DNA of 64,000 nt from Owenia fusiformis (GCA_903813345.2 CAIIXF020000008.1:1995341-2059340); one strand, 5' to 3'. Shown: positions 12,336 through 26,700, numbered from the stretch's first letter. A program made the numbers and translations. The notes: generated from the sequence alone by a model not told the origin.

Positions 12336-15015
12336 ATTTTGAGCAGGACTAGAAAACTTGAGGCAAGCTATTTATTAAAACGGCTACCTAAAAAGCGACA
12401 TCTTCATCCTATATAAAAGCTTTCCTTCATTTTAACACTAACCACTTAGCTTGATGAACCACTGTGCCTATAATACAAAATAAAAAATTTAGATTAGAAA
12501 TTCTTCATTATTAAGGGAATATGAAACATATAGAATTTCCTCTGAGAGTTTCTGATAATACCTCCTAATTACTTGAACTTCATTGCTAGTTAATACATAC
12601 AAATGTACTTGTTGCCGTGACATATGTGTTGCCAGGAAACGGACGCAACATGATATCTGATTGTTGAGAGTTGTCAACCTCCAGGTATTGCCACAAATGC
12701 TTACGTACAGTACATGTATTAACATTTATGACACACCTTTATATACAAGGTTACAGTCGTTCGAACATGGATGTATGTCACACATCCACGTGTAGTGCTG
12801 TTGCAATATGGTCCATTCATTCTTCTAATACAGGTCGACTCAAAAAAGCAATGCTCTGAATAAGTCAAAAATGAAGGAACCATTTTTATGAAAATTGAAT
12901 ATTCAGATAGAGAGAAAAATTGATGTTGATGTTGGGGTAAAAAATTTCCCAGTTACTGATTGGTTCAAAATATGGTGTTTTCTCTTTAAGTTAATCTAAA
13001 TTGGAATAAACCTTTGTTATAAACGTAATGATTCAGAAAAATATTCTGTGGCTATTATTTTGTGTCTTGTGCAAGTAAACCTCGAAATTTTCTAATCATG
13101 ATAACTTATACTGAAAACAGAAACATGATAAGATCGATCAATGGTAAAACATGAAACAGACAGGTAGCAGGTAGTTAGTTAATGGATTCTCATATTGATG
13201 TTATCAAAGTAAATGAAAGCGGATACATGTGACAATGACGATGATGGTATTTGATCAATAATCGCAGCATCTATAACTGATCACACTGAATCAGGCTATC
13301 GTTAAACCTAGCTTTTTTCTATTATTTGTATTTTGTATTATCTGCTTATGAATCCTTTGACCTACAGATAAAGGGAGACACGTTTTGTCTGAAATATTTT
13401 TTGTCATCGAGGAGATCTTGATGCTGTCTCCGCAACATATGTCATCTACAGAAGTGTGGCTACCCAAGGCGGATGTTTTTCATAACATGTTTATTGCTTA
13501 CTCATTACCAACGAGGCGGGTTGATTAACTAAATTAGGGAAAGTTTCTCGAGTCACAACAAAACCACATATTATTCCAAACGGAATACCTGTTACATTCT
13601 AGCCCCATTTAATAATAGCATCATCACAACATTTCATCACAGGTAGCTTATCGACCGATGCCTTCAGCAAAGACCTTTAAGTTATTCAACTTCTGGTGGC
13701 GTAGGGTTATTTGCTTTAATCAAAGCTCCGTATCAATCTATTACCTTGAAAATTGAACAATATGCTGAAGTACATTTGTAACTCAATTATTTCATTAAAA
13801 AAACATTTGTACCAATTGATCAATTTTTGAAGTGTAACAAAGATTGACATATGTTTTTGATTTAAAGGATGAAACTGAAATTTGATTTTCATATCTGGTA
13901 GACGACTAGCTTTACATGTGCAAATTTTTAGAAACAGCGTTAAGAGGGTTATGGAGATATCAGGTCCCGAATGCGGCCGATTTTTATGCCTACCCAGTAT
14001 TTACTCAAAGAACTGTTGAAATCAAAGAGAGTGTTAAAGTTCCCAAAGGATATTGCCTGGCACATGACAATCTTGCATATGATAAACTTAATTGGGTTGG
14101 CTAGGGACATCAACAGCTGAGATCAGTGAACAATGTAATCGTTAATTAACAATGGTAAGCAAATAATGATTCATATGCTAAGGAGTAACCAATCAAGTAA
14201 CAGAGTACAAGATAATTACAGAAAGACCTGATACCACTCTAAGCTGAACACCTCTTTATGTGAACAATTTTTCCGCTGGCTTTTTTCAATATGCCACAGA
14301 CTTCCATGTTAAAAAACCTTAATGTTGAATTAAGCTTTTTGAATAATAAATGGACTTATAGAATTTTTAATGTTCTTATATGGTACATAATTTAAAATGT
14401 GTTCATTTAAAATGCTCAAAAACTAACAAATTGAAGTTTTCGGTTTAATGAAGAGAGACAGTCATCCTATGAGCCTCAGAATGATATCAGACAATAACCC
14501 TAGAATTATGTAATACAAATAGAAAGCCTTATATGAGATTCATTTCTCCATCAACCAACCTATCGAATATTGCTAATTCTCACTGCTTATTGGTTGAAAA
14601 TTGATCATATGTTACTTGTTTTCTTCAGCAAGATAAGATGAGTTTAATTATTTTTAGTACCTGGATCGTGACTACAGTAAAATCCTACTAAGTTTGCTCT
14701 GCTACTTAATTATCTCCAGAGTCGCAAATGAGAAAAACAAAATATATTTCCTCAAATTATTATGGCTACAATTTATTTAAATTGCCTTGTGATAGAACGG
14801 TGCAGTACTGAGGAAGAAATGTTTACATTAATCTTTGCCAGAAGGCCACCTTCTAATACCAATGTTTTACACAAAACACAATGCCAAAAAATAAATTCTG
14901 AAGCATCAACAGAATAATATTTTGGAAGTAATTAACCAGAAAATCTCCATTTGCAATAAAACAATACAATATCAGCGGTATGAATATAAACACGAGGATG
15001 AAAGGAACAATAAAC

Positions 15016-15292
15016 TAGGTGCGAGTAGAAATAATCTTGATTTACGTCATTAAAAATTCAGTCAAACTGATGTTATATTTGGAATCTACATGTAAAATTA
15101 CATCTCGATATGTAGTTTTGAAAAGAGTTTATCAACTTTGAAAAGTTAATTTTCTTTGAAAATGTGACTTCTAGGTCGGGGAGATTCCCAATAGACCCCA
15201 TGTTGTAAAATCACAAAAAGTGAAATATCTTTTCTTGTGTCGGGCAGATAATATTTTCCTTTACTGGACATATTTTAATTTGTATAACTATC
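15016..15292 (+). repeat. Dispersed repeat, copy B
   Basis: This is the inverted partner of 7507-7766, beginning TAGGTGCGAGTAGAAATAAT. It is non-coding. The two copies could pair to form a large cruciform or double-stranded RNA if transcribed together. Confidence 0.75.
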
Positions 15293-16499
15293 AGAAACAT
15301 AAGGGTAATATGAAAAGTGAACCACTAAAACTGATGAATATTCAAGTTTAATGGAACTTTGTAATACCATGCTATGTTATTTCCCCCGAATCAGCCACCT
15401 GGTGGCGAAACTGGTAACTACCTACTCGCATCTGAGTAATTGCAATTAATTAATATAGCAAATGGAGTTCTTTTATAGAAGCAATATTAAACTATCAAAT
15501 AGGATAAGCCATAATTTCAAATCCTCACATTCTTATCACAAAGCATATTGAATATAGATGTACTAATAAAACTGCTTATATAGTATATGTTTCTTTTATT
15601 GACTCAATAATCATGTCTACTGATTTAACATTGCACAATATAAATATAGCAACTGATAATTCAAGATTTTCTAACATCTAAGTATATGGTTAAATATGAA
15701 AGAAATCTTAATCATGAGGTGACAATATCTTATTTGCGTCAATGAAATTAAATGTGTCTCTTGACAAATCAGCAAATCTTTATATCCTTTTAAGAGAGAA
15801 CACTGTAGTATCTCTATTTAATGTGAAACGATTCTAATCACTTAAAGGCCTCATGTAAAGTTTCAATAAAATTGTAAAGGCCCCATTTAAAGTTTAACAT
15901 TTTTGGCTTATATTGTAGTCTTACCCATTGTTATCAAAATATGATACACAAAACTTCACTGTTTGGTTTCAAAAGGTTGTTTTTGAAGGACTATGAATCT
16001 ATTTCAATAAACTAAAGTTGTCACAACCATCTATTTCTATGTATAATGAAAAGAAGATTTGCTGAAGAATAAGAAATTAACTCATAAGAGAAAAAATGCT
16101 CCGTGAAAAATTCATTATAAATTCTAGTTCTCATTGAAACTAATGGTTCAGAAATGTGATTACCTTCCATTGCCATTGTCAAATAGATTACCTTCAGCCA
16201 TTACACTTTCTAATGGTGCAACTCGAATTTCAATCACTCCCAGAATGAATCCGTCTCAGATAGTTGATGTAAATGTCTAGTTACTAGAAGGTATGTTTTG
16301 TTATGATATATAACTTTATAAAATGTAAAAAAAAGTTGTAATGTGTTTGGCACCCAGGTCTATTTAGGGTCATACCAGGGCTCAAAACTCACTAAGTTTT
16401 AGTCTAACTTTTTTCTGTTTTGTGGAAACAATATTTTCTCAGTGTTTCAATATCAAGATAAATCCAGGGATATAAAATACCTGATTATGTCCTACATAT

Positions 16500-16870
16500 A
16501 TAATATGAGGTTATATAATGGTTGATTCTGTATATCGTGTTTATACTCAAGTGAGTATATGATATATTCACGAGTGACCGAAGGGAACGAGTGAATATAT
16601 CATATACTCACGAGAGTATAGCGATATACAAAAATCAACCATTATATGATCTTATTATCCCACCCTTATCTTCAATCAATAAAATGTTAATCTAAATTCA
16701 GCAGTTGTATATCGAGTCGAAGAGTTGTATACGCTGCCCAGGAGTTGTATACGCTATCCAGGAGTTGTAGATCGTTCTCAAGAGTTGTATACGATGGGTG
16801 TTGGTTTTATATTGCAGTTATACAATGCTATTATACAATCATATAAAGCACTTAGGGTGGGATAATATGT
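16500..16870. mobile_element. Foldback element: long hairpin plus TIR-bounded segment
   Basis: About 16507-16652 is a near-perfect inverted repeat. The left arm reads ATAATGGTTGATTCTGTATA and the right arm ATATACAAAAATCAACCATT. The loop is about 14 bases (GACCGAAGGGAACG). Immediately right, about 16655-16672 (TTATTATCCCACCCTTA) is inverted at about 16853-16868 (AGGGTGGGATAATA), enclosing 20-bp tandem units of the form GAGTTGTATACGCTNCCCAG (about 16729-16795). It looks like a composite hairpin-type element. No coding capacity. Confidence 0.65.
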
Positions 16871-17821
16871 TATACATGTTATTCAATTATTGCTAAAAAA
16901 GTTGTTTATCTGTGATTGCCACTCGGGTCTAATTAGGGTGATCCCAGGGTGTAGTTTAATTCTAACTTATTTTATGATTTGTAGACCAGGGATATTTTCT
17001 CAGTGTTTAACATTACTGAGATAAATTCAGGGATATAAAATATCTGATTATTCAAATAAATTTCGACAAAATGACCACCAACAAGGTATTAATAAACTTT
17101 TATACATACAAACTGAATTCGCAAAGTTGGCTCATAAATATCAAAATGAGCCGCTTAAAAACCAGGGAATTAAATTAATGGTTTTCCCCGATTATCTTCA
17201 TTCTTTATACTACAGACTGCTGGATATCTATCTAAAGTTGTACCTTATGATCTTAATTTAATGAAAAATCATAAATTATCGAGTAAAAGTCATATAAAAG
17301 ATGCGAAAATAAGGAAAGTCCATGGCATCCTCCGCAGAAAATAAGCGCAATAAGACTTCCTGGTTCAATGTCAAAATGAAATTACTATTTCCTTCATTCA
17401 TTTTGAACTAATTTGAGAGAATGTTAGTTTAGTATGATTTTGAAAGAAACTAATGGTAAATATTCATCGAGAGAATGCAACGAATTAAAAAAATCTGCCA
17501 TTTTATTGTGTTTTAGCGTGGGTACTCCATTTTTCGTTTTAGTAGATTTTAAGTGGTCGAGAATCATGAAAGCAAGTTCAGCAGTCCCGTGCAGACGTTC
17601 ATGAAGTCACCCCGTGAAGTTAATAAACATTACCTTTAACTTGTATGCATGATGCCGTTAAGTCTCAGAATAAATAGAATTTTGATCGGCAAGAATACAT
17701 TCGATCATATGTTCGCTTTTGTAATGCATCTAATTTGTCTTGTAAATTCAAATGTAATTGGTTAGTATTTCTAAATTTTTATTTTTGAGCCAATCAGAAC
17801 ACTAATAACAAAACATGACAT

Positions 17822-17969
17822 TAGAAAACGTGTAAGATTTGTTTTGAATTTACAAAAATGTATGTAATGTAAAAGACCCTAAATGCTTTTTATTTGAAGC
17901 TTCTAGCTCAATTTTGAAGGAAGTTACATACATTCTTGTAAATTCAAAACAAATCTTACACGTTTTCTA
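17822..17969. mobile_element. 148-bp hairpin element
   Basis: The left arm TTAGAAAACGTGTAAGATTT is repeated inverted at the right end (AAATCTTACACGTTTTCTAA). Arms of about 45 bp surround a loop. The right half is also found at about 3447-3525, and the AGCTTCTAGCTCA core recurs inverted near 40545-40560. It is a member of a small dispersed inverted-repeat family. Confidence 0.7.
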
Positions 17970-20163
17970 ATGATATATGTTATATATTCGTATATTTCGT
18001 TTTTTGGGTACCCGGTTTTTTCGACCGGGTATTGGGTACCAAGTTTGAACCCAGCATGGAGGATTTACTATCCAGTGTCCAGTTTTTTCTACAAACCCAT
18101 AGTAGGACAGTTCTGTGCCTGGATTGGGTACATGACAGCAATAAAATACTACAACAAAACAGCTATGTTATAGTTTGTTTTGTGTACTGGCAAAAATATT
18201 GGATTTGAGAGAAAAACAGAAACACTGACTACTGTAGGAACAAACAGGTGGTTTCTTTTTCAAAACTTTGTTGTTTGGTGTTTCTGAACATTCACTCACG
18301 GATCAGTCAAAATCTCAAAAGAATTTAACATTGAGTTTCAATATGTATGCAAATTATTACCAATAATTTAATTCATCATACTTACACCTTCCTAGGCACC
18401 AGAGTATTCCATGCAGGGCGCATATGGTCGTGCAAATTGCTGAAAATACGAACAGATTTCCGAAGTCAGAAAATAATTGAAAGCTAGCATCTGAGGTCCG
18501 TTTTTCGTATGATATTCTAAATACGTTTATAATCATCAAATGGATAAATTTTAATAGTATGGAAAGTCTATACTTTTGTTTAATTGATGAAATATTTTGG
18601 ATGTTTAAATTTATCCCATTAAATTAAATAACGTTGATTTTATTATTTATTGTCATTCGGAACATCCATTCTGAATTTGGCGCCTAGTCAGTATGTTATG
18701 AAACTTTCCCAAAACTTTCGTAAACTTGTATTTTACGCCGATACTTAACAATTTTGCAACTGTGAGATCATCTAGTCGAGTGTTAGAGCTTCAGGTAAGG
18801 TCGATCCATGCATTCGGTATAACTTTCATATTGGTATAGAACATGGGGAAGATAAAGGCGTTGTAAGTTCAGCATGATTTTATCAATGATCACGGTGATC
18901 AGTGATGATCATTCAAGAGGAAGTCTTAGGGTTGTACTAAATACCACCAAGGTGCCCCACACCTAGATATCCCCATTAAAATGCCTTACTGGCATATTTA
19001 GATGTCTATGTATCTTGAATGCATAATTAGGTAATTTAGTAGCGTAGGCAGGAAGAAAAAAGTGAAGAGGCGAAGAATATTTCCAAGCCTCTTCAAAAAG
19101 CAATGAGGCAAGCGCCTTATATTACTTGGGTTTAAAGCCTTCTCTATATTCCGGCTTTGGGTGATTGTTTACCGCCGCCCTGATATTCAATGAATTTGTA
19201 AATCATGGTGACACACGCACATTTGTTATGGCACAATTATATGAAACATACCTTTATGAAAACATTTGCTGAATATCAGCTTATATCCCGGTTCTAATCG
19301 ATTTTTATATATATTTTGATTTAGCGAAGTGGAATTTCATTTCAAAATGGCCTCCATTTTCCTGGTGAGTGAGCCAGGGGGGGGGAGATTTCCCAAAGAT
19401 GACCTTTCATATTGGCCCGTTCGAAAACAATTTTATAAACAGGCCTCATTTGCCATTGAACTGAATCTCCCAATGTTCGCTGTAGTTTTATGAGTATTCT
19501 CTACAAGTTTGGATCGAGTAACTTCAATAGTATTACTGTAGGTTTAAAATGATGATATTGAGCCGATGTTAACGCCATTTCCACTATTTCAACATTTACT
19601 TTGCACATGCGCAGCCCTGAGAGAGCATGTGCTCATGATTGTTCACGTGATCGCATCCTGCAGTTGTGGGAGATGACGTAATGGGGAACTCACTTCTTTT
19701 GTGAGTGAGCTGTATAAATGGTGGATCTGTTGAGTTTGAGGTTCTTTCCGAAAAGAAATTTTGAAATATCTTGATCCAGACAAGCAATGCTTCAACTTAA
19801 ATATGATTAATATTCTTATAAGTATTTATAAGAATTATTAAATAGGAGTTCTAGGTGCGTGTGACACTTTTTCTAGATTACATACGAAATCAATGAAGTT
19901 ACATCTAGCTGTAAGTTAGAGACTCGAGTAAGCGTTGTGTACCTTTGATCAGTTTTACCATGGGCTTTCAATTTTGTCGAATTTCATAACCACCAAACCA
20001 GCTTATTTTCAACCGCAATACATAAGTAGCTGTAGGGATGATCAACCTACATTTATGGGGGTAACCAGGGTATATAAACAACTTTTGCCAAAGGCTTACT
20101 AAATCTAGATTTTTTGATAAGTCAAAATTACAATTGTTTTTTGCAGGCATACACCTTCTCAAT

Positions 20164-20790
20164 ATGTCAAGGTATACAGATCTAGTGGCATTTGTGAGGG
20201 GCTTGGAGATGATAAGCAAAGCCGTCGTCGAACACCAAGGCAGGAATCTCAATCGTGTGTATAACAATTCAAGTATCAAAGAAGCAGTACAAAAATGTAG
20301 CTCAACAGTTGAAAAATCACAATCTAATCTTGACACCAGTTTCCCAAATTTGACCAAGCAAGCGAGTAATATTGTCGAGAGTGTGCAACAGCAAGACTTT
20401 ACTGAACTAAAGAATCAAGCATCAAGAGTGATCGAAAAAGTTCAGCAAAAAGACTTTACTGGATTATCACATCAGGCCTCAAAGGTGATCGAAAGTGTAC
20501 AAAAGCAAGATTTTACTGAGTTAACAAAAGAGGCTTCAAAAGCAATAGAAAATTTACAGAAACAAAACTTTTCTGAATTGTCTAAGCAAGCATCTCGTGT
20601 GGTCGATTCTATGCAGGATAATATGATGGCCAGTTCTCAGTCTGTTAAAGATGATGTAAAACCAGATTTAGCAGAGAATGAGTCAACTCTGAGATATGAA
20701 ACAACAACTAAAGATGATTCCAATCATATACGTGAAGAAATGTCTACTGATGATGAGCAGCTACATACCAAGAATGACACATCAATGAAG
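20164..20790 (+). CDS. COQ8: COQ8 coding exon 1 with five 19-residue repeats
   Basis: This 209-codon exon begins [20 protein letters not shown], resembling the N-terminal helix of human COQ8A (hydrophobic and amphipathic). Residues 58-152 are five 19-residue repeats with consensus QDFTELxKQASxVIExVQ, probably one long amphipathic helix array. An acidic, Ser/Thr-rich tail follows. The exon ends in phase 0 at ATGAAG before GTAATT. The repeat block is not something I know from vertebrate COQ8A or COQ8B. Confidence 0.88.
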
Positions 20791-23700
20791 GTAATTCAAA
20801 TATCAACATTTAGTTGTCATAGCTACTTAGCTCCATGTTATTCCTGTCATTAAGAACATTTTCAGGTGCTTTGGTTCATTGTCACATAATTTTGATTTGT
20901 CTACCATCTTTTAAGGTTATGTGAATGCTATGGAAATTATATACATCGCTGATCTCTGCAGCAATAAAGCAACTGGTGCAGCACCCAACTGCGTTTTTGA
21001 AAACCATTTACCTCACTTGAAAATGAGAAAAATCATGCAAAATAGGCAAATTTTGACCAATTCTGGTTTGAATTATGAAAATGAGAATTTCGCACCCAGT
21101 TGAGAAAAATACTGTGGAGAACACTGTATATGTTTAATCATAAGACTTAGTAGACTCCACTGATGACGAACAGGTTTTATGAAAACCTGTCAAATAATTT
21201 CATGGTGATCATCAATTTGCAAATCTGAGGTTCGCAATTTGAAAATACATATATATACACTCATTCAATGAGTTTAAAAATTTATAGAAAAATTGAATAC
21301 AGCAACACAAACTTAAAAGCAGATCTAAAATATCAAACAAAGTATAGTAAAACTCAGGATGTGACACAGAATCCAGATAACCCGGAAAATTGAAGAGTAC
21401 CCCAGATTTTTCAAGTTGAGATGTACATGCATGTAATACTGTAGTGATGAATATGTCATTGTTATCCCATCAAACGAAGTTCGGAGGGATATAAGGAAGC
21501 CTCCTGCCATCTGTCTGTCTGTCCGTCTGTACATACGTCAGACCGTCCGTCCTGGCAATAACTCAAATACTGTTGGCCTGATTTTGTTCATATGTTGTAC
21601 ACATATATCCTATGGGGGTAGAAGTTCTGCTTAATAGCCACTTTTCAAAATGGCCGCTCATTTAAAAATGGCAGCCATTTTAGTTCCGATTTTACAGTAA
21701 TTTAGGTGCAAATATGTAAACTGTAATAGCAATATGTTTTAAATGTAAAATAATATAGAACACATTAATAATAGGTAGTAAGCTAGGACACAAAAATGTT
21801 TTTACCAGTGAACAAATTGAAACTACTTGTTTCTTATGTATTTTTATGTGATACTTCAGAAATCTGTTGTCTGACGCGCCGTATCCGGGGCGAAAATTGC
21901 CAAAGTGGGGATTTTGACCCTAATATAGAAAATAACAGGGGGTACTTTATTATCCTTGAATAACTTTTTAAGTTGATCCTTAATCATCACAATAACTTTA
22001 CTGGAAGTTGTTAATATCATTCTTAATTAGTATGCAAAGTTTCAATGATCTGTCATTAATGTTTGTCATGGAAACCATGATCTTTGTTGAAAAAGTCCAT
22101 AATTTGGGTAAAACCTGTACCTGTACATCATAAAGAATGGGCATTATTTTTCAAATCAACAGATATCAGAACATGTTAGTACTCTAAAAGTTATCAGGAC
22201 AGTTCAGACAATTGTTTAAATATAATGGATATTGTTATTCACATGATTGGTAAGTGTCAAAGACCATACAATTACATAGGTGATCAAAAGTGGGCGTCGC
22301 CCTTATAAGAGTAGATGATTACCATTCCCTTTAAATACAGATTTTAAGTTGACTTGAGATACAATTATAATGTACTTCTATTACCATAATCTATATCGAG
22401 CCATTCTGGTAGATACATATAAGTGTTGTAGGTATTACATCAAGCTAGGGATGGGGGTACAGTGGGGGGGGGGGGGTAGAGGTACACAGCCTTATATAAA
22501 ACTCATATATAAAGTTTTAGTTTCATGTGGTACATCTTTTGAATCTTGTTCTGATTTATCTCAATATATAGGATATTGCAATTTACATTATTGGAAAGTG
22601 TCAAAGACCATACAATTACAATACAAATGTGATCAAAGATGGGCTTTGCCCTCATAATGATATAATAGAAGACCACCATTTTCTATAAATATGGAGTTTA
22701 ACTTATGAGATACAATTATACTGGATTTCTATAACCTTAATTCATATTAAGCATTTCTAGAAAACACATTTAAGTATTGATGTTATTCCATCAGGATGGG
22801 GGAGGGGGGTCAATGTGGGGAGGGGTGGGGCAAATCTAGTCAGCCTTAGTTATAAATCTCATCAACATAATTTTGGATCTTATAGGGTCAATCTCCTGGG
22901 TCATCTTCTGATTCTTTCCCTGGTGTTAAGATATCAACAATCTCTTGTGGTAGAATATCTGTTGTTACCCATTGATCTTCCAGGTTTTTTAGAATCATTA
23001 TGTTTCCACCCATGACCATCTGGTGCTGAAATATTAGCTTTTTCAAAATGGGCCATACGCCAGATAAGTGCCTGTAAGTTGGCCCTTGCTAAGTGAGGCA
23101 TGGGGAGTCTTGACAAGGGGGAGGTAGAGTAATATCTGTTCCTTCATAGTCAGTTATTGTTTTAGTATGGGGCCTAAACTTCTCTTTAAATAACACATAT
23201 CTGACTTTGTTGATGTGAGATATTTGAGGTTTCCTATACTAGTATACAGTGTGTTTCATATGTATGCACCCCCTCTAAACATACATGTAGCATTGCCACC
23301 GTATCATATTATATATCACTTTGTGCCTTATGGAAAGTTACATAGGATTCCAAAGTTTCAGAATCCAGGGGTGTCACTGACAAAAGTTATAATCTATCAA
23401 AGATTGTGGGTACCGGTCATTTAGATGGCAATTTCTGGTGATTTTGAGGACAATTTAAAGGACAAATTTAGTTTACGTTTTGCACATTTCTTGCTATTGT
23501 CACCATGGCAGAGCTCAGTCCACATGTCTGTGGCAGTTATGCACAAATATATATTGACAAGATTCATGCAGTGGCTTATAGGGAGGTCAGGAACCGTGGG
23601 ACCATCTTTATCACTAAAATTGGGTAGCAGACACAGTGAACAGATCACCGGACTGGCATAAAAATCCTTACAAAACTGCTTATACATATGTAAATGACCC

Positions 23701-26700
23701 CCTACCCACATATTTTGTTGGATTGTATCTTTTTTTAGGGACACCTCTTTATTCTGAAACTTTCCAGTCCCATGTAACTTTTCATAATAGGAACAAAATG
23801 ATATATAACATGATAGGGTGGCAAAGCTACATGTATGAGTTAAATGTATGAGGTGCATACATATGAAACACCATTTATATGGTAAACAAACTTTTTCTCC
23901 TTTACTGGTTGTTTCCTCATTTATGTCTGCTGAGAGTCCTAGTCCTTTGAATGTGTCTGTATGATTGTCCCCCTTTGCCATTGTTTTGAAAGGTGTTTCT
24001 TTGCCCCTCCGAACCATAAGGCACTCACAGTGTTACAACCAGTGAAAGCGTGAAATGCTGGGAGGGCTTCACATATTTTGGTATGAAAGGATGAGAAGAG
24101 GCTTGGCAGCAACTTAACCAAAGGGAGAAATATAAGAGTCCCAAAAGATTGGAATGAGTTCTTGAAGAATGATGCAAACAAGAAGCAACTATGCCAGTTA
24201 ATGTTAAATGATTGGAAAAGACCACAATATGCTAAGAAAATGCAAGGCCAAGAAATGTACTGACTATGAGACACAATGTTGATGAGATTTATACCTAAGG
24301 CTGACTAGCATTGCAAACCCCCCCCCACCCATTCTATCCCCCCACTTCAAGACTTATATGTGTTTTCCAGAAATGCTAGATATGAATTATGGTAATATAA
24401 CAGAAATACAGTATAATTGTATCTTATAAGTTATACTCCATATTTAGAATTTAGAATAGAAAAACATCATTTCTCATGATGAGGAATGACAAGGAAATTG
24501 ATTTTTCCAGGTGCTGGAAATGTCAGGGAATGTTAAAATTGGGTCAAAAAGAGACAAAAATGTCCGGGAATTTTGAAACAGTAGATATGTCAGGGTATTT
24601 TGTATCAATGTTGAAAATATAATGTTCCAGCAAAATACATTTTAGGCTATGACAGGATATCGATGAAATTCAAATTCTAACATTCAGTTGTTTCCACTAA
24701 TTGGAAATATTTTCATTAGGGTTGATTGGATGACAATCTATCCGGTATTGTCTATTTATAAGAACATTGTGAACATTATACTGAAACCGAACAATAAAGA
24801 ATATACATATACAGTATGTATAGATGGTTCAATACAATTATGCTTTTCCTTGTAGTAAGTTAGTCTTAGGCCATTCATAGTTAATTATTGGTATATGTTT
24901 CATGTTTTGTTGAGGGTTTAATCTGAGGAGGGTGGGTGGTGAAAAACAATAACGATTCTGTGTAAAACTGTATTTATATGAGAAGCTGTCTTAAGTCAGT
25001 CTATTCACCTGCCCATCTGTCAAGGCAATAACTCAAATATCAGACTTTATATACTGATGCTTTGGTTATATGGGGCCTCTGCTCAAAAAGACACTCACCA
25101 TTTTTGGTTCAGATTTATTTTGCAGATGGGCACATGACTCTGTTCAAGAAAAAAGCTTGTTGCTACTCAAAAAGTTGCTGTTTTCAGATGAGGTAACATT
25201 CCTGATAACACAAATACCGAATTTTTTATTTGGTATCATAGGACTATTCCGTATAGTGACGCTACTTGAGAAGGAATTTCTAATATAGTGTCATATCTTG
25301 GTGTGGATTTTCCCAAAGGGGTGAAGACAATAGTAATGCCAGATTATTGTTATCATATAATGTTAACAATGATCAGTAGTTGACAAATTATAGTTTGAAA
25401 TGCTTAGAATGCACCATTTACAATGCAAATTTTTTAAAATTTTGGGAGGTGAACCCCAGTATTCCCTTTTGGGTTTCGCTTCACTCATAGTGATGCAAAC
25501 CCAAAGAATTTCACCCCCTTGACATTTACTGGGTACTGGGTAAAATGTTTCATTATAAGTCTTGTACAGTTGTTTGAGACTTTTTAGTAGGCTGCGCAAG
25601 AATTTCCTTTTTTGCCTGGAAATGTCACGGAATTTCATTTTAAAAAAGGTGTATGAACCCTGTTATTATGAAGGCAAACCCCACTTTTAAACACTTATGT
25701 TTGTTGTATTGTATGGTCTTATACACTTTCCAATAATGTAAATTGCAATATCCTATATATTGAGATAAATCAGAACAAGATCCAAAAGATGTACTACATG
25801 AAATTAAACTTTGTATATGAGTTTTATATAAGGCTGGGTACCTCTACCACCCTCCCCCCCATGTACCCATCATCCCAAGCATGATGTAATACCTACAACA
25901 CTTATATGTATCTACCAGAATTGCTTGATATAGATTATGGCAATAGAAGTACATTATAATTGTATCGCAAGTCAACTTAAAATCTGTATTTAAAGGGAAT
26001 GGTAATCATCTACTATTATAAGGGCGACGCCCACTTTTGATCACCTTTGTAATTGTATGGTCTTTGACACTTACCAATCATGTGAATAACAATATCCATT
26101 ATATTTAAACAAATGTCTGAACTGTCCTGATAATTTTTAGAGTCCTAACATGTTCTGATATCTGTTGATTTGAAAAATAATGCCCATTCTTTATGATGTA
26201 CAGGTATAGGTTTTACCAAAATTATGGACTTTTTCAACAAAGATCATGGTTTCCATGACAACCATTAATGACAGATCATTGAAACTTTGCATACTAATCA
26301 AGAATGATATTAACAACTTCCAGTAAAGTTATTGTGATGATTAAAGATCAACTGAAAAAGTTATTCAAGGATAATAAAGTACCCCCTGTTATTTTCTATA
26401 TTAGGGTCAAAAACCCCCACTTTGGTAACTTTCGCCCCGGATATGGCGCGTCAGACAACAAATTTCTGAAGTATCACATAAAAATACATAAGAAACAAGT
26501 AATTTCAATTTGTTCACTGGTAAAAACATTTTTGTGTCCTAGCTTACTACCTATAAAGCTAGAAATGTAGATATTAAAGAAGCACATGGTGGCCATCTTG
26601 AAAAATGGCAGCCTTTACTTGTTATTTTTCCGATTTTTCCAAATGGCCGCCATTTTAACGTATTTTACTATAACTCGAAAAGTAGTGGAGCGATTTTGTT

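Larger units (their letters stand above)
5712..20146. other. 14-kb intergenic region between two divergently oriented genes
   Basis: This is the interval between the minus-strand serine-rich gene and plus-strand COQ8, so both promoters should lie in it. I see no supported coding exon; the open frames are short and lack splice or homology support. It holds the mobile-element remnants listed separately (8288-8484, 9828-10614, 16500-16870, 17822-17969, and the pair 7507-7766 and 15016-15292). A repeat with long G and C runs lies at 12115-12330. A segment at 18660-18794 ending in CTTCAG followed by GTAAGG could be a COQ8 5' UTR exon, but nothing else supports it. Confidence 0.6.
21771..26554. mobile_element. 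4.8-kb element with ~850-bp terminal inverted repeats
   Basis: The left arm 21771-22620 is the reverse complement of 25690-26554 (for example GTCTGACGCGCC near 21871 and GGCGCGTCAGAC near 26443). An inner section, 22640-22810, pairs with 24300-24450, and the interval 24450-25690 interrupts the right arm. Homology ends abruptly at ATAGGTAGTAAGC and its complement. The centre carries a decayed reading frame with the [10 protein letters not shown] signature (about 23940-24115, minus) and a nested hairpin (23251-23871). Such long arms with a central gene resemble a DNA transposon. No target duplication could be identified, so the superfamily is open. Confidence 0.65.

Noticed and set aside
13916-14104. 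62-codon plus-strand frame in the intergenic region
   Set aside because: No splice context, no family resemblance and a length expected by chance in 14 kb.
18357-18539. Hydrophobic 60-codon minus-strand frame (GNLFVFSAICTTICALHG)
   Set aside because: It has possible membrane character but no recognisable family and no joined exon; not enough to call a gene.
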